Assembly (NCBI GenBank): GCA_964521285.1
Contig: CAZFQS010000004.1
Coordinates: forward strand, 161,799-225,798
DNA: 64,000 bases
DNA from: G020354785 sp964521285
GTDB lineage: Bacteria > Bacteroidota > Bacteroidia > Bacteroidales > UBA10428
Reading direction: 5' to 3'
The translations under genes and the position numbers were made by a program. The notes under the pieces were generated by a model that was not told the DNA's origin, did no database searches, and worked only from the letters and a program-made list of their open reading frames with translations. Position 1 is the first letter of the stretch, and each line of letters begins with the position of its first letter. Shown here piece by piece: positions 7,473-17,091 of the stretch.

Positions 7473-10082
7473 ATGAAAAATTTAGTACGACTATCGAAAA
7501 GTTTAATATTTATTTATTTACTCGCAATTATTCCAATTTCGCTGTTATACCCGCAGTCCCCAAAATGGAGTTGGGCAAAAAGCGCAGGAGAAGCTGAAAT
7601 ATACCAGTCAGTTACCGATTCGCTTGGTAATACTATTGTTTTAGGAACATTTATGACACTAAGCCTGAAGTTTGGTAATTTTGAGGTTACAGGTATAGAA
7701 AGCGGAGAATCAAATAACCTGTATCTTGTAAAGTATAATTCTGTAGGAAGGGTATTATGGGCAGTCAGTATTTTTGGTTCGGATGGTGGCACACAATTAA
7801 AGCCCATAAAGCTGGCTGTTAATATACGCGGAGAAATTGTTGTTATGGGTACATCGGAAAATACCCCAGATATACAACTGAATAAAGCGACTTTAAGGTT
7901 TGCCAATACAAATGAAAACGTATTTGTTGCAAAATATTACAAAACAGGCAGGCTGTTATGGGCAAGGGCTGTTAACACGAGTGGGGGGAGCTATCCGGTT
8001 TCATTGGGTGCAGATGCTGTAATTGACAACTCCGGTGTTGTTTACGTAACAGGTAATTTTACTGCAGATACAATAAGGTTCGGACTACAATATTTGTTGG
8101 GAGATTCGGCAGGGGCCAAATTGTTTTTTGTAAAATATAATCCTAATGGTATAGTTGACTGGGCTAAAACTAACCAGTCCGATATTACAGGAATTGGAAA
8201 CATTTATGGAAGATTTCTTGCAATTAATAACGACCAGATTTACCTGGCAGGAGATTATAATGGAAATAGATCCTTTATCTTCGGATCAGATACCCTGGCT
8301 GTAAGAGGTAGTGAAAACGTATTCCTTATCAAATATACGTCGATAGGAAATTTCGAATGGGTAAGAAGCTACGGCGGTGATTTGACAGACCTGCCAGACC
8401 AGCTTAAAATTGACCATGAAGGTAATGCATACCTTGTTGGTGTATATAACAGTACCTTAATAGATTTTTACGGGCAAACAGTAACAAATTCAGGTATAGA
8501 CTTTGATGTTTTTATCTTAAAACTTGATCCTGCCGGAAATCCAATATGGGTAAAAAATGTTAATACACAGCTTGCAAGTGCAAAAAATACTCCGGGCACT
8601 GATACAAAAATTAATATTGATAATGAAAATAACTTATACATAATCGCTGAATATATGGGGCCTTCAGTACTTTATAATTTTGTACAAAGGCCCAACGCAG
8701 AGGCAGGTACACGTGATATAATAATAACCAAATTAGACGTTATGGGTGAATTTGTGTGGGCACGATCCGGCAACAGTCCTGGTGATAATATGTTTAATTC
8801 AGCTGTTTTTGACAGACATGGCAGTATATATTTATCAGGTAATGTTAGTATTGATCCCCTTGTTTATGAAGATATCGACGCTACAAACGTAATTGTTAAA
8901 GACACTATAGGGCACGGGGGTTTTTATATTATAAAAATTGATAAAGAGGGCGATATACATTTTGCCAGATCAAAGGTCAATGCAATAGATAATGCTATGA
9001 CAGGAAACAGCCTTAGTGTTGATATATTTGGAAATTTATTTTTGACCGGGACATTCATAGGTACAGGTACCAATCTGGATAATATACCGGTTACAGAGGC
9101 AGGAGATGTCGGTATATATACGGCAAAATTTTCTTATGTTACTGATATTTCAGGAAATGTCTTTGATGAAACAGGAGGACCGGTGACAAGCGGATATGTG
9201 AAACTTTATGGATTTACCCGCTTTCAGAGATCCCCGCTCTCTGATTCAGTTTCAATAAATGGCGATGGTTCATATCTTTTTGAAGACATACCTTTTGGCT
9301 GGTATATTATCTTTGCAAAACCAAGGATTACTGATTATCCGGATGCCGCACAGACATATTATACAAGTGCAGCTCACTGGGATGAGGCTTCACCAATACT
9401 TGTAACATCAACTGAGCCAATAACGGGCAGAGATATCATTGTTAATAATATTATAGAAAGAGCAGGAGATGCCTTTATGGGCGGAGAAATTTATGAAGCC
9501 GATACCACCAATGTATTTAAATCATCAAAATCAGTGCTTAAAAAAGCAGTTAAAGGTGTAAATGTAATTCTGGCCGGGGGAAGACTAAAATCCGATTACG
9601 AAGTTATTGCGATAACACAAACTGATGAAAATGGAGATTTTTCTTTTTATGATGTAGCTGATGGTGACTATACTATAATTGCAGATATTCCCGGCCTGCC
9701 GCACGAGGAAATGTATTATGTAACGATTATCGGTGGAGAATTTATCAGTAATCTGGATTATGTTGTTGGGGAAGAGTATCTCACAAAAGGAGAGGGCGGA
9801 TATACCGGCATATTTGAAAATGCTGTCAAATTATCTGATAATTTAAAGATTTTACCTAATCCGAATGATGGCAGCTTTCATATATACTTCGAGGATATAT
9901 ATACCGGCTCATCTATTGATTTTGAAATAATCAGCGTATCGGGACAGTTGATGTATAAGGGCACAATTCCTAATCCCGGCACATCAAATTTTATTGATAT
10001 AAAAAATATCTCAGCAGGAGTATATATTATAAGAACAACAACAGGCAGCAGACAATACCTGAATAAATTAATTATTCGATAG
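7473..10082 (+). CDS. Secreted T9SS cargo protein with SBBP-like repeats
   Basis: An 869-residue exported protein. A signal peptide (residues 1-27) precedes about 540 residues of repeats of the SBBP/delta-60 kind, in which phrases such as LWAVSIFG, LWARAV, DWAKT and EWVRSYGG recur with a spacing typical of beta-propeller blades. Two carboxypeptidase-regulatory-like or SdrD_B-like beta domains follow (about 560-760). The last 75 residues form a type IX secretion (Por) sorting domain beginning at LPNPNDGSF and ending in a basic strand. The protein should be exported through the outer membrane and attached to the surface or released. No catalytic residues are evident, so a structural, adhesive or ligand-binding role is likeliest. 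It follows the phosphatase sensor by 169 bases and may not be co-transcribed with it. Confidence 0.85.
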   Translation: MKNLVRLSKSLIFIYLLAIIPISLLYPQSPKWSWAKSAGEAEIYQSVTDSLGNTIVLGTFMTLSLKFGNFEVTGIESGESNNLYLVKYNSVGRVLWAVSIFGSDGGTQLKPIKLAVNIRGEIVVMGTSENTPDIQLNKATLRFANTNENVFVAKYYKTGRLLWARAVNTSGGSYPVSLGADAVIDNSGVVYVTGNFTADTIRFGLQYLLGDSAGAKLFFVKYNPNGIVDWAKTNQSDITGIGNIYGRFLAINNDQIYLAGDYNGNRSFIFGSDTLAVRGSENVFLIKYTSIGNFEWVRSYGGDLTDLPDQLKIDHEGNAYLVGVYNSTLIDFYGQTVTNSGIDFDVFILKLDPAGNPIWVKNVNTQLASAKNTPGTDTKINIDNENNLYIIAEYMGPSVLYNFVQRPNAEAGTRDIIITKLDVMGEFVWARSGNSPGDNMFNSAVFDRHGSIYLSGNVSIDPLVYEDIDATNVIVKDTIGHGGFYIIKIDKEGDIHFARSKVNAIDNAMTGNSLSVDIFGNLFLTGTFIGTGTNLDNIPVTEAGDVGIYTAKFSYVTDISGNVFDETGGPVTSGYVKLYGFTRFQRSPLSDSVSINGDGSYLFEDIPFGWYIIFAKPRITDYPDAAQTYYTSAAHWDEASPILVTSTEPITGRDIIVNNIIERAGDAFMGGEIYEADTTNVFKSSKSVLKKAVKGVNVILAGGRLKSDYEVIAITQTDENGDFSFYDVADGDYTIIADIPGLPHEEMYYVTIIGGEFISNLDYVVGEEYLTKGEGGYTGIFENAVKLSDNLKILPNPNDGSFHIYFEDIYTGSSIDFEIISVSGQLMYKGTIPNPGTSNFIDIKNISAGVYIIRTTTGSRQYLNKLIIR

Positions 10083-10299
10083 ATGCTCAGTTTGATTTCC
10101 TTACAAATGCTGAAAATTAGATCTTATTCTTTTTCAATTCCACTGCGGATCCCGGGATTATTTAAAACCAGGTTTTGTTTATCAAGTCAAATAATGTTTT
10201 CGTCATTGATATTACAATAAATAATGAAATTCCTCAAATAATTATAACCTTATATCCTGCTATGAAGTATAAAATATTTGTTACCGGATAATAAAGTAG

Positions 10300-11253
10300 A
10301 TGGAGCTTATACATACATATCAGATATCTCTGGAAGAGCTAAAGACTGAAAAAATTGATTTTATAATTGCAACTTCAGGATTCCATTCACGCTGTACTTG
10401 TCTTTCTGAAAATATAGACCTGGCCAGTACAAAAAAGCACCTTATTACATTTGACGATAATAATTACGTTAAACTCCGCAAAGAAAATGAATCAGTGTTT
10501 ATTAAACTTGGTTTCCTTCCTGTTATAGAAAAAGCAAGATCAGGAAAAGAAATAGAAAAGCTTCTGGACAAAATATGCAGGAACAATACATCTGAAATTC
10601 TGAATATAATAGTTGATTATTCCTGTATGCCAAAAATATGGATAGCAACTATTCTGGATTTTATTTCCAAAAATGAATTGCCTGAACAAAGGATAAATGT
10701 TTTCTTTGCATATACTCCAAAGAGATTTCTTCCGAACATAAAAAAGATAGTAGAATTTATAGGGCCCATTATTGAACCAAAAGATTTAATTCAAAATGAA
10801 ACAAATCTTACATTAATAGCAGGACTGGATAATAATTACGAATCGATTATTAAGCTGATAAAGAATATTAATCCGCAGAAAATCTTTGCATTTGTTCCTG
10901 AACCTGCTTTTGATCAGGAATACTCAAAATCAGTATATAAAAAGAATAAACCTTTGTTGGAAAAAATTGGTGATGAAAATATAATAAAATACCCTGCGAA
11001 TAACCAGGAAGAGATTAATTCCAAACTTACTTCATTATGCCTGGATCTCAGGTTGAATTCACGGGTAATTATAGTACCTCTTGGCCCAAAAACCTTTGCT
11101 TTAACCTCACTTTTACTGTCACTAAGGTATCCTGACATTAAACTTTGGGATATTACATCAAAAATATATAAATATAATCCTAAAGGAGGCATAGCATCAG
11201 GAGAACCAGTTATATTAAAAACCGCCTTTTGTAATGATAATGAGGATGAATAA
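10300..11253 (+). CDS. Conserved protein of unknown function, two Rossmann-like lobes
   Basis: I do not recognise a named function. The 317-residue protein has no signal peptide or membrane segment, so it is probably cytosolic. The first half contains an FIIATSGFHSRC segment and IIVDYSCMPKIWIATIL; the second half opens with a new beta-strand (LTLIAGLDNNYESII) and contains VPLGPKTFALTSLLLSLRYP. The alternation of strands and helices suggests two Rossmann-like lobes. The GPKxxA segment recalls the GTKP-like loop of CARF/SAVED-type nucleotide sensors, but this is weak. I believe similar proteins occur as solitary conserved hypothetical genes in many bacteria, from memory only. It stands alone, 217 bases after the T9SS gene and 229 before the E2 gene. 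Confidence 0.6.
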   Translation: MELIHTYQISLEELKTEKIDFIIATSGFHSRCTCLSENIDLASTKKHLITFDDNNYVKLRKENESVFIKLGFLPVIEKARSGKEIEKLLDKICRNNTSEILNIIVDYSCMPKIWIATILDFISKNELPEQRINVFFAYTPKRFLPNIKKIVEFIGPIIEPKDLIQNETNLTLIAGLDNNYESIIKLIKNINPQKIFAFVPEPAFDQEYSKSVYKKNKPLLEKIGDENIIKYPANNQEEINSKLTSLCLDLRLNSRVIIVPLGPKTFALTSLLLSLRYPDIKLWDITSKIYKYNPKGGIASGEPVILKTAFCNDNEDE

Positions 11254-11452
11254 TATTAATACCTGACTCTATTAAAAGCTTCATTTCATTAAATCCTGCC
11301 AGATAAATATTCTTAAGAGTCATTTTCAAATTCCGATTGAAATAAACAGGAAAACATTTTAGTGGAATAAATGTTATTATAGTATTGATTAACTTTATAT
11401 TATTATTTATTAGAAATATGGAATTTTAATCCGATTACCTTTTATTTTTACT

Positions 11453-11460
11453 TAGTTTTG
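11453..11460 (+). promoter_or_regulatory. Candidate -7 box (TAGTTTTG) for the E2-E1 operon
   Basis: It matches TAnnTTTG, 22 bases before the E2 start codon; a start of transcription near 11467 would give a leader of about 16 bases. A TTTA at about 11425 is a poor -33 candidate. Confidence 0.4.
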
Positions 11461-11482
11461 AGAAATATTAAATTTATAAAAC

Positions 11483-12781
11483 ATGGCTAAATATGAAATA
11501 ATAATGCCAAAGATGGGTGAGAGTGTTCAGGAGGCCACAATTATAAGGTGGCTAAAAAAGGAGGGTGAAAAAATTGAGGAAGATGATGTATTACTTGAAA
11601 TTGCCACTGATAAGGTAGATACTGAGATACCGTGCCCTGTTGCCGGCATCCTGAGCAAAGTATTATATAAAGAAAATGATGTGGTTCCGGTAGGCGAAGT
11701 GATTGCCATTATTGATATGGAAGGCACAGCTAAAAGCAAATCCGAGCCGGCAGAAAAGGCCCCGGAAAAGGCTACGGAAAAGATCGAAGCCGCAAAGGCC
11801 GATAAGGAAAGTACTGCTTTATCACAGGAACCGGCAACAAAGGAAATAAAAAAATCAGACAGATTTTATTCGCCCCTGGTCAGGAGTATTGCACAAAAAG
11901 AAAATATATCTGTTGAAGAATTGGATTCTTTAACAGGAAGCGGAAAGAACAACAGGGTTAACAAGAAGGATATTCTGAAATATGTAGAAAGCAAAAGAGC
12001 TTCTCATATACCGGCTGGGGTTAGTGAACCTGACAGGGAAGTTAAAACGGGTATATCTGTTACTGCAGGCCCCGGTGATGAAGTCATACAAATGGACAGG
12101 ATTAGAAAGTTAACTGCCGAACATATGGTCTTATCAAAAAGAATCTCTCCCCATGTGGCCAGCTTTATTGAAGCAGATGTAACAAATATGGTAATATGGA
12201 GAAACAAAGTAAAAGAAGAATTCTATGCCAAAGAAAAACATAAGCTCACATATACACCTGTTTTCATTGATATCACAGCAAAAGCACTAAAGAAATTCCC
12301 CAGAATAAATGCTTCGGTTGACGGTGATAAAATCATATTAAGAAAAAATATTAATATAGGAATTGCTGTGGCTTTACCTTCAGGTAACTTAATTGTACCT
12401 GTAATAAAAAATGCTGAACAAAAAAGTCTGATCGGACTTACTGTTGAGCTTGCCAGGCTTGCCGATGCGGCAAGAAAAGGCAAGCTCCTTCCTGATGAAA
12501 TACAGGGAGGAACATTCACAATTTCAAATTTCGGAACATTTAAAAACTTAACAGGTACACCCATAATATATCAGCCTCAGGTGGCAATACTTGGAATCGG
12601 GACAATCGAAAAAAAACCTGCGGTTCTGGAAACTCCAACTGGCGATGTAATAGCCATTCGACATAAAATAATTTTGTCTATATCTTATGATCACCGGATT
12701 GTTGATGGTGCTCTGGCCGGTGAGTTTATACTTGAGATTAAGAATCTCATGGAACAATTTGATATAAATACTGTTATATAA
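11483..12781 (+). CDS. Dihydrolipoamide acyltransferase (E2) of a 2-oxoacid dehydrogenase complex
   Basis: The 432-residue protein is the E2 core of a pyruvate or branched-chain 2-oxoacid dehydrogenase complex; it carries the acyl group from E1 on lipoyl-lysine to CoA. Visible in order are one lipoyl domain (residues 1-78, lipoylated Lys in ATDKVDTEIP), an Ala/Glu/Lys-rich linker, the peripheral subunit-binding domain (about 128-170, SPLVRSIAQKENI) and the catalytic domain ending in SYDHRIVDGALAGEFI with the active-site His and Asp. The next gene, 17 bases on, encodes the fused E1, so the two form an operon. E3 (lipoamide dehydrogenase) is not in the window. Substrate preference cannot be settled from sequence, but this E2 with fused E1 in Bacteroidota is usually annotated as the branched-chain type. 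Confidence 0.93.
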   Translation: MAKYEIIMPKMGESVQEATIIRWLKKEGEKIEEDDVLLEIATDKVDTEIPCPVAGILSKVLYKENDVVPVGEVIAIIDMEGTAKSKSEPAEKAPEKATEKIEAAKADKESTALSQEPATKEIKKSDRFYSPLVRSIAQKENISVEELDSLTGSGKNNRVNKKDILKYVESKRASHIPAGVSEPDREVKTGISVTAGPGDEVIQMDRIRKLTAEHMVLSKRISPHVASFIEADVTNMVIWRNKVKEEFYAKEKHKLTYTPVFIDITAKALKKFPRINASVDGDKIILRKNINIGIAVALPSGNLIVPVIKNAEQKSLIGLTVELARLADAARKGKLLPDEIQGGTFTISNFGTFKNLTGTPIIYQPQVAILGIGTIEKKPAVLETPTGDVIAIRHKIILSISYDHRIVDGALAGEFILEIKNLMEQFDINTVI

Positions 12782-12798
12782 ACCAGCTATGATTTAAA

Positions 12799-14853
12799 AT
12801 GTATTCTAAAATGGAAATTCCAAAGAAATATAATATTAAAACTACAAAAAAGGAAACACTTGCACTATGGTATAAATTACTGGTAAGAGGCCGGGCATGG
12901 GATGACAGGGCCCCAAATTATTTAAAGCAGGCTTTAGGCTGGTCATATCATGCTCCTGCTGCAGGACATGAAGGTATTCAGCTGGCAATCGGACAGGTAT
13001 TCGACAGGAAAACCGACCATCTCTTCCCTTACTATCGTGATTTGGTTACATGCGTTTCTGCCGGCCTAAGCTCTGAAGAAATAATCTATAATGGTCTAGC
13101 AAAAGATGCTGATATTTCAAGTGGAGGCAGGCATATGTCGAATCACTTTGCAAAACCTGAGTGGAATATTTATAACGTCTCATCAAATGTTGCTAATCAA
13201 ACCCTTCACGCTGTTGGTGTAGCAAGAGCCATGAAAAAATACAATCATAAAGGTGTGGCTATAAGCTCACAGGGAGAATCATCCTGTTCTGAAGGATACG
13301 TTTATGAGGCGATAAATGGTGCATCAAGAGAAGAGTTACCTGTCATTTTCGTTATCCAGGATAACGGATACGGAATTTCTGTTCCCAAAGCAGACCAGAC
13401 GGCAAATCGTAAGGTAGCTAATAACTTTAGCGGATTAAAAAATTTAAGAATTATTCATTGTAACGGCAAAGATGTGTTTGATTCAATGAATGCAATGAGC
13501 GAGGCAAAAGAATGGGCTCTAAAAAATACAAAGCCTGTTATTGTTCAGGCAAATTGTATAAGGATACATTCACATTCAAATTCTGACAAACACGAACTAT
13601 ACAGGGACGATTATGAACTTAATTATGTGAGGGAATATGATCCGGTGGCTAAGTTCAGACGTATGTTACTTCGCTATAACCGGTTTAAAGAAGATGAACT
13701 GGTAAAAATTGAAGAAGAAATTAAAGCCGAAATTAAGGAAGCTCACAAGAAAGGGATACAGGCTCCTGACCCTAAACCCGAATCTATTTTCGACTTTGTT
13801 TATCCTGAACCCTATAAGGCTGAAAAATATCCTGAGGGCATTCATAATTTCGAAGGGCCCAAAAAAAAGCTTGTTGAAGCTTTAAACGAGACATTCAAAG
13901 ATGAATTCAGGAGAAATCCGGACACATATTTATGGGGACAGGATGTTGCATATAAAGAGAAAGGAGGGGTTTTTAATGTTACAAAGGGAATGCAAAAGGA
14001 GTTCGGCAAAGAAAGAATATTTAATGCTCCTATTGCCGAAGACTTTATAGTAGGTACTGCAAATGGCATGTCAAGGTTTGATCCTAAAATCCGTATAGTT
14101 ATTGAGGGAGCTGAGTTTGCGGATTACTTTTGGCCTGCTATGGAACAATTTGTCGAAATGTCACATGACTACTGGCGTTCCAGAGGAAAACTAGTCTCTA
14201 ATGTTACAATAAGACTTGCATCCGGAGGTTATATTGGTGGAGGATTGTATCATTCGCAAAACATTGAAGGTGCTTTAACAACCCTTCCGGGAATCAGGAT
14301 CGTCTACCCTTCATTTGCCGATGATGCTGCGGGACTCCTCAGAACGAGCATACGTTCAGAGGGACCAACACTCTTCCTTGAACCAAAAGCTTTATATAAC
14401 TCTCCCATAGCTGCAACACCAATTCCTGATGATTTTGAGGTACCATTTGGAAAAGGCAGAATAAGAAGGGAAGGGACAGATATGTCTGTTTTGACATATG
14501 GCAATACTACACACATGTGTTTAAAAGTTGCGGACAGGATGGCAAAAGAAAATAATGCAAGTATTGAAGTAATTGACCTGCGTTCATTAATTCCGCTTGA
14601 TAAGGAAATGATTCTGAATTCAATAAAAAAAACAGGGAAAGTACTTATTGTACATGAAGATAAAGTTTTTTCAGGATTTGGAGCTGAGCTGGCTGCTATA
14701 ATCACTGAAACAGGATTTGAATATCTTGACGGACCAGTAAAAAGGGTAGGATCTACCTTTACTCCGGTAGGATTTAACAGAATCCTGGAAAAAGCTATTC
14801 TTCCTGATGAGGAAAAAATATATAAGACTGCTGTTGAATTATTGGAATATTAA
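12799..14853 (+). CDS. Fused alpha/beta E1 of a 2-oxoacid dehydrogenase (TPP-dependent)
   Basis: The 684-residue protein joins E1-alpha (about 1-330) and E1-beta (about 345-684) in one chain, the arrangement common in Bacteroidota. It decarboxylates a 2-oxoacid on thiamine diphosphate and passes the acyl group to the E2 lipoyl domain. The alpha half has YYRDL, SGGRHMSNHF and the cofactor region QGESSCSEGYVYEA followed by IQDNGYGISVP; the classical GDG triplet is replaced by a QGE-type sequence, which I recall in other fused members. The beta half has VIEGAEFADYFWPA and IRLASGGYIGGG. I kept the first ATG; another, four codons later, is also possible. The gene ends exactly at the edge of an assembly gap. 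Confidence 0.92.
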   Translation: MYSKMEIPKKYNIKTTKKETLALWYKLLVRGRAWDDRAPNYLKQALGWSYHAPAAGHEGIQLAIGQVFDRKTDHLFPYYRDLVTCVSAGLSSEEIIYNGLAKDADISSGGRHMSNHFAKPEWNIYNVSSNVANQTLHAVGVARAMKKYNHKGVAISSQGESSCSEGYVYEAINGASREELPVIFVIQDNGYGISVPKADQTANRKVANNFSGLKNLRIIHCNGKDVFDSMNAMSEAKEWALKNTKPVIVQANCIRIHSHSNSDKHELYRDDYELNYVREYDPVAKFRRMLLRYNRFKEDELVKIEEEIKAEIKEAHKKGIQAPDPKPESIFDFVYPEPYKAEKYPEGIHNFEGPKKKLVEALNETFKDEFRRNPDTYLWGQDVAYKEKGGVFNVTKGMQKEFGKERIFNAPIAEDFIVGTANGMSRFDPKIRIVIEGAEFADYFWPAMEQFVEMSHDYWRSRGKLVSNVTIRLASGGYIGGGLYHSQNIEGALTTLPGIRIVYPSFADDAAGLLRTSIRSEGPTLFLEPKALYNSPIAATPIPDDFEVPFGKGRIRREGTDMSVLTYGNTTHMCLKVADRMAKENNASIEVIDLRSLIPLDKEMILNSIKKTGKVLIVHEDKVFSGFGAELAAIITETGFEYLDGPVKRVGSTFTPVGFNRILEKAILPDEEKIYKTAVELLEY

Positions 14854-14953
14854 NNNNNNNNNNNNNNNNNNNNNNNNNNNNNNNNNNNNNNNNNNNNNNN
14901 NNNNNNNNNNNNNNNNNNNNNNNNNNNNNNNNNNNNNNNNNNNNNNNNNNNNN
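14854..14953. other. Assembly gap of 100 N
   Basis: A placeholder run between the E1 stop codon and the flavodoxin gene. The sequence before it ends in attaa and the sequence after it begins with attaa, so the true distance could be very short. Any start or regulatory sequence for flavodoxin may be missing. Confidence 0.98.
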
Positions 14954-14971
14954 ATTAAAAATTTTAAACGT

Positions 14972-15478
14972 ATGAAAAAAACAGCCTTAGTTTATAGTTT
15001 TAATACTAATAGAACAGCTATAGCAGCAAAATTGATACAGGAGGCATTTGGTAAGGAAAATATTGATATGGTTAATGCTGAAGATATTGATGAAAAAAAG
15101 TTTTTATCATATGATTTCCTTATTCTCGGAGTACCTACATGGTTTGATGGCGAATTACCCAATTACTGGGATGAATTCGTTCCGGCACTGGAAGATCTAT
15201 ATTTGAAAAATAAAACCATAGCTATATTCGGCAATGGGGATCAGAAAGGTTATCCCGAGAATTTTGTTGATGGCATAGGAATAATGGCCGGGATTCTTGA
15301 GAAATGCAAAGCAAAAATTGTCGGATATACATCAGTTGAAGGATATGAATTTGAAAACTCAAGGGCACAAAGAGGAAATAAACTTGTTGGACTTGCCCTG
15401 GACTTTGAAAACCAGCGAAAACTAAATAAGGAACGGATAGCTAAATGGGTTGAACAATTAAAAAAGGAATTTAAATAA
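14972..15478 (+). CDS. Flavodoxin, long-chain type
   Basis: A 168-residue FMN-binding electron carrier. It opens KTALVYSFNTNRTA, where the usual TGNT phosphate loop is modified to SFNTNRT; the aromatic FMN-flanking regions are GVPTWFDGELPNYWDEF and FGNGDQKGYPENFVDG. The last is characteristic of long-chain flavodoxins such as FldA. I start it at the ATG at 14972 because the family N-terminus is MKKxxLVYS. It comes right after an assembly gap downstream of the E1 gene. Flavodoxins replace ferredoxin under iron limitation, for example with pyruvate:ferredoxin oxidoreductase; whether it belongs to the E2-E1 operon cannot be told because of the gap. Confidence 0.93.
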   Translation: MKKTALVYSFNTNRTAIAAKLIQEAFGKENIDMVNAEDIDEKKFLSYDFLILGVPTWFDGELPNYWDEFVPALEDLYLKNKTIAIFGNGDQKGYPENFVDGIGIMAGILEKCKAKIVGYTSVEGYEFENSRAQRGNKLVGLALDFENQRKLNKERIAKWVEQLKKEFK

Positions 15479-15480
15479 AC

Positions 15481-15520
15481 CCAGCCTGAACTGTATATAC
15501 CTTTCAGGCTGGTCAAAAAA
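15481..15520. terminator. Rho-independent terminator, probably bidirectional
   Basis: A perfect 10-bp stem (ccagcctgaa at 15481-15490, ttcaggctgg at 15503-15512) followed by tcaaaaaaatt. It separates convergent flavodoxin and gnd. The run of A after the right arm gives a T-run for transcripts arriving on the minus strand only if read within gnd; for the plus strand the U-run is weak, yet the symmetry and position are typical. Confidence 0.75.
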
Positions 15521-15521
15521 A

Positions 15522-16976
15522 TTACACAGTATAAGTACTTGAAGAAGTATCTCCTCCCCTGCCTGTCCAGTTTGTATGAAAGAATTCGCCTCTGGGTTTA
15601 TCTACTCTTTCATAAGTATGAGCTCCAAAGTAATCACGTTGTGCCTGTAAAAGATTTGCAGGCAGTCTTTCCGAGCGGTATCCGTCAAAATATGCAAGAG
15701 CTGCTGCCAAAGCAGGAACAGGTATTCCATTAAGGGCTGCAGTTGATATAACCTTTCTCCAGCTATTCTGGGCTGAAATTACAATATTTTTAAAATAAGG
15801 ATCCAGAAGCAGATTTTCAAGGCTCGGATTTTTATCAAATGCCTCTTTAATCTTTCCTAAAAACACTGAACGGATAATACATCCGCCCCTCCACATCAGG
15901 GCTATACCACCGTAATTAAGATTCCATCCGTATTCTTTGGCAGCAGTTCTCATTAAAAGGTAACCCTGTGCATATGATACTATTTTTGATGCGTACAGTG
16001 CATACTTAATATCCTCAATAAATGCTTTCTTATCACCTGTAAAATTTTTCTGTGTTCCTTTGAGCTCCCTTGATGCTTTAACCCTTTCTTCTTTTTGTGC
16101 AGAAAGGCATCGCGCAAAAACAGCTTCACCTATTAATGTAAGGGGCACACCATGTTCAAGCGCTGCTATCCCGGTCCATTTGCCCGTACCTTTTTGGCCT
16201 GCAGTATCAAGTATGTTTTCAACAAGAGGTGTTCCGTCATCATCTTTAAATGCCAGAATATCACGGGTAATTTCAATAAGATAACTATCTAACTCACCCT
16301 TGTTCCACTCTTTAAACACTTCGTGCATCTCATCTGAAGTCATGCCAAGCAGCTCCTTCATAATATAGTATGCTTCACAGATTAGTTGCATATCCCCATA
16401 TTCAATACCATTATGTACCATTTTAACAAAATGGCCGGCACCCTTTTCACCAACCCAGTCACAACAAGGCGAACCGTCATCCATTTTGGCAGCTATATCC
16501 TGAAATATGGGTTTTACTTCCTGCCATGCATCTTTTGATCCTCCGGGCATAATTGAAGGCCCTCTAAGAGCACCCTCCTCACCCCCTGAAACACCTGTGC
16601 CAATATAAAGCAGACCTTTACTTTCGACATATTCAGTCCTTCTGTTTGTATCCGGGAAATGGGTATTACCTCCGTCAATAATTATATCTCCCTTTTCCAT
16701 ATGGGGAATAAGCTTATCAATAAAATCATCAACAGCTTTCCCGGCCTTAACCAGAAGCATTACTTTTCTGGGTTTCTTAATAGATTTGATGAACTCTTCA
16801 ATTGAATGTGTGCCAATAATGTTCTTGTCTTTAGCCCTGCCATTAATAAATACATCTACTTTTTCAACAGTACGGTTAAAAACTGCAACAGTGTAACCCT
16901 TACTTTCCATATTTAATACAAGGTTTTCTCCCATTACAGCCAGTCCGATTAATCCAATATCTGCCAATTGTTTCAT
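15522..16976 (-). CDS. gnd: 6-phosphogluconate dehydrogenase (decarboxylating)
   Basis: The 484-residue enzyme oxidises 6-phosphogluconate to ribulose 5-phosphate and CO2 with NADP in the oxidative pentose phosphate pathway. Landmarks are the N-terminal Rossmann motif GLIGLAVMGENLVLN, the substrate loop GVSGGEEGALRGPSIMPGG, the catalytic Lys-His-Asn run in FVKMVHNGIEYGD, and TAGQKGTGKW in the helical domain. Length matches the long-chain family. It lies 115 bases downstream of pdxB on the same strand, so it may be the last gene of the LacI-headed uronate operon or have its own promoter. No glucose-6-phosphate dehydrogenase or 6-phosphogluconolactonase gene is adjacent, which makes a link to gluconate produced by the neighbouring genes worth considering. 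Confidence 0.97.
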   Translation of the reverse strand: MKQLADIGLIGLAVMGENLVLNMESKGYTVAVFNRTVEKVDVFINGRAKDKNIIGTHSIEEFIKSIKKPRKVMLLVKAGKAVDDFIDKLIPHMEKGDIIIDGGNTHFPDTNRRTEYVESKGLLYIGTGVSGGEEGALRGPSIMPGGSKDAWQEVKPIFQDIAAKMDDGSPCCDWVGEKGAGHFVKMVHNGIEYGDMQLICEAYYIMKELLGMTSDEMHEVFKEWNKGELDSYLIEITRDILAFKDDDGTPLVENILDTAGQKGTGKWTGIAALEHGVPLTLIGEAVFARCLSAQKEERVKASRELKGTQKNFTGDKKAFIEDIKYALYASKIVSYAQGYLLMRTAAKEYGWNLNYGGIALMWRGGCIIRSVFLGKIKEAFDKNPSLENLLLDPYFKNIVISAQNSWRKVISTAALNGIPVPALAAALAYFDGYRSERLPANLLQAQRDYFGAHTYERVDKPRGEFFHTNWTGRGGDTSSSTYTV

Positions 16977-17091
16977 TTTTATATATTTAAGTTAACACTA
17001 ATTATTATTATGACTTTTTTATATTAATATACCTAATGTGTGCTAATTATAAAAAATAATTTCAAAAAGAATATTAGCTTTTAAAACTATA

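Noticed and set aside
10150..10165. ATCCCGGGAT palindrome
   Set aside because: A 10-base self-complementary word without a loop or T-run; not enough for a site or terminator call.
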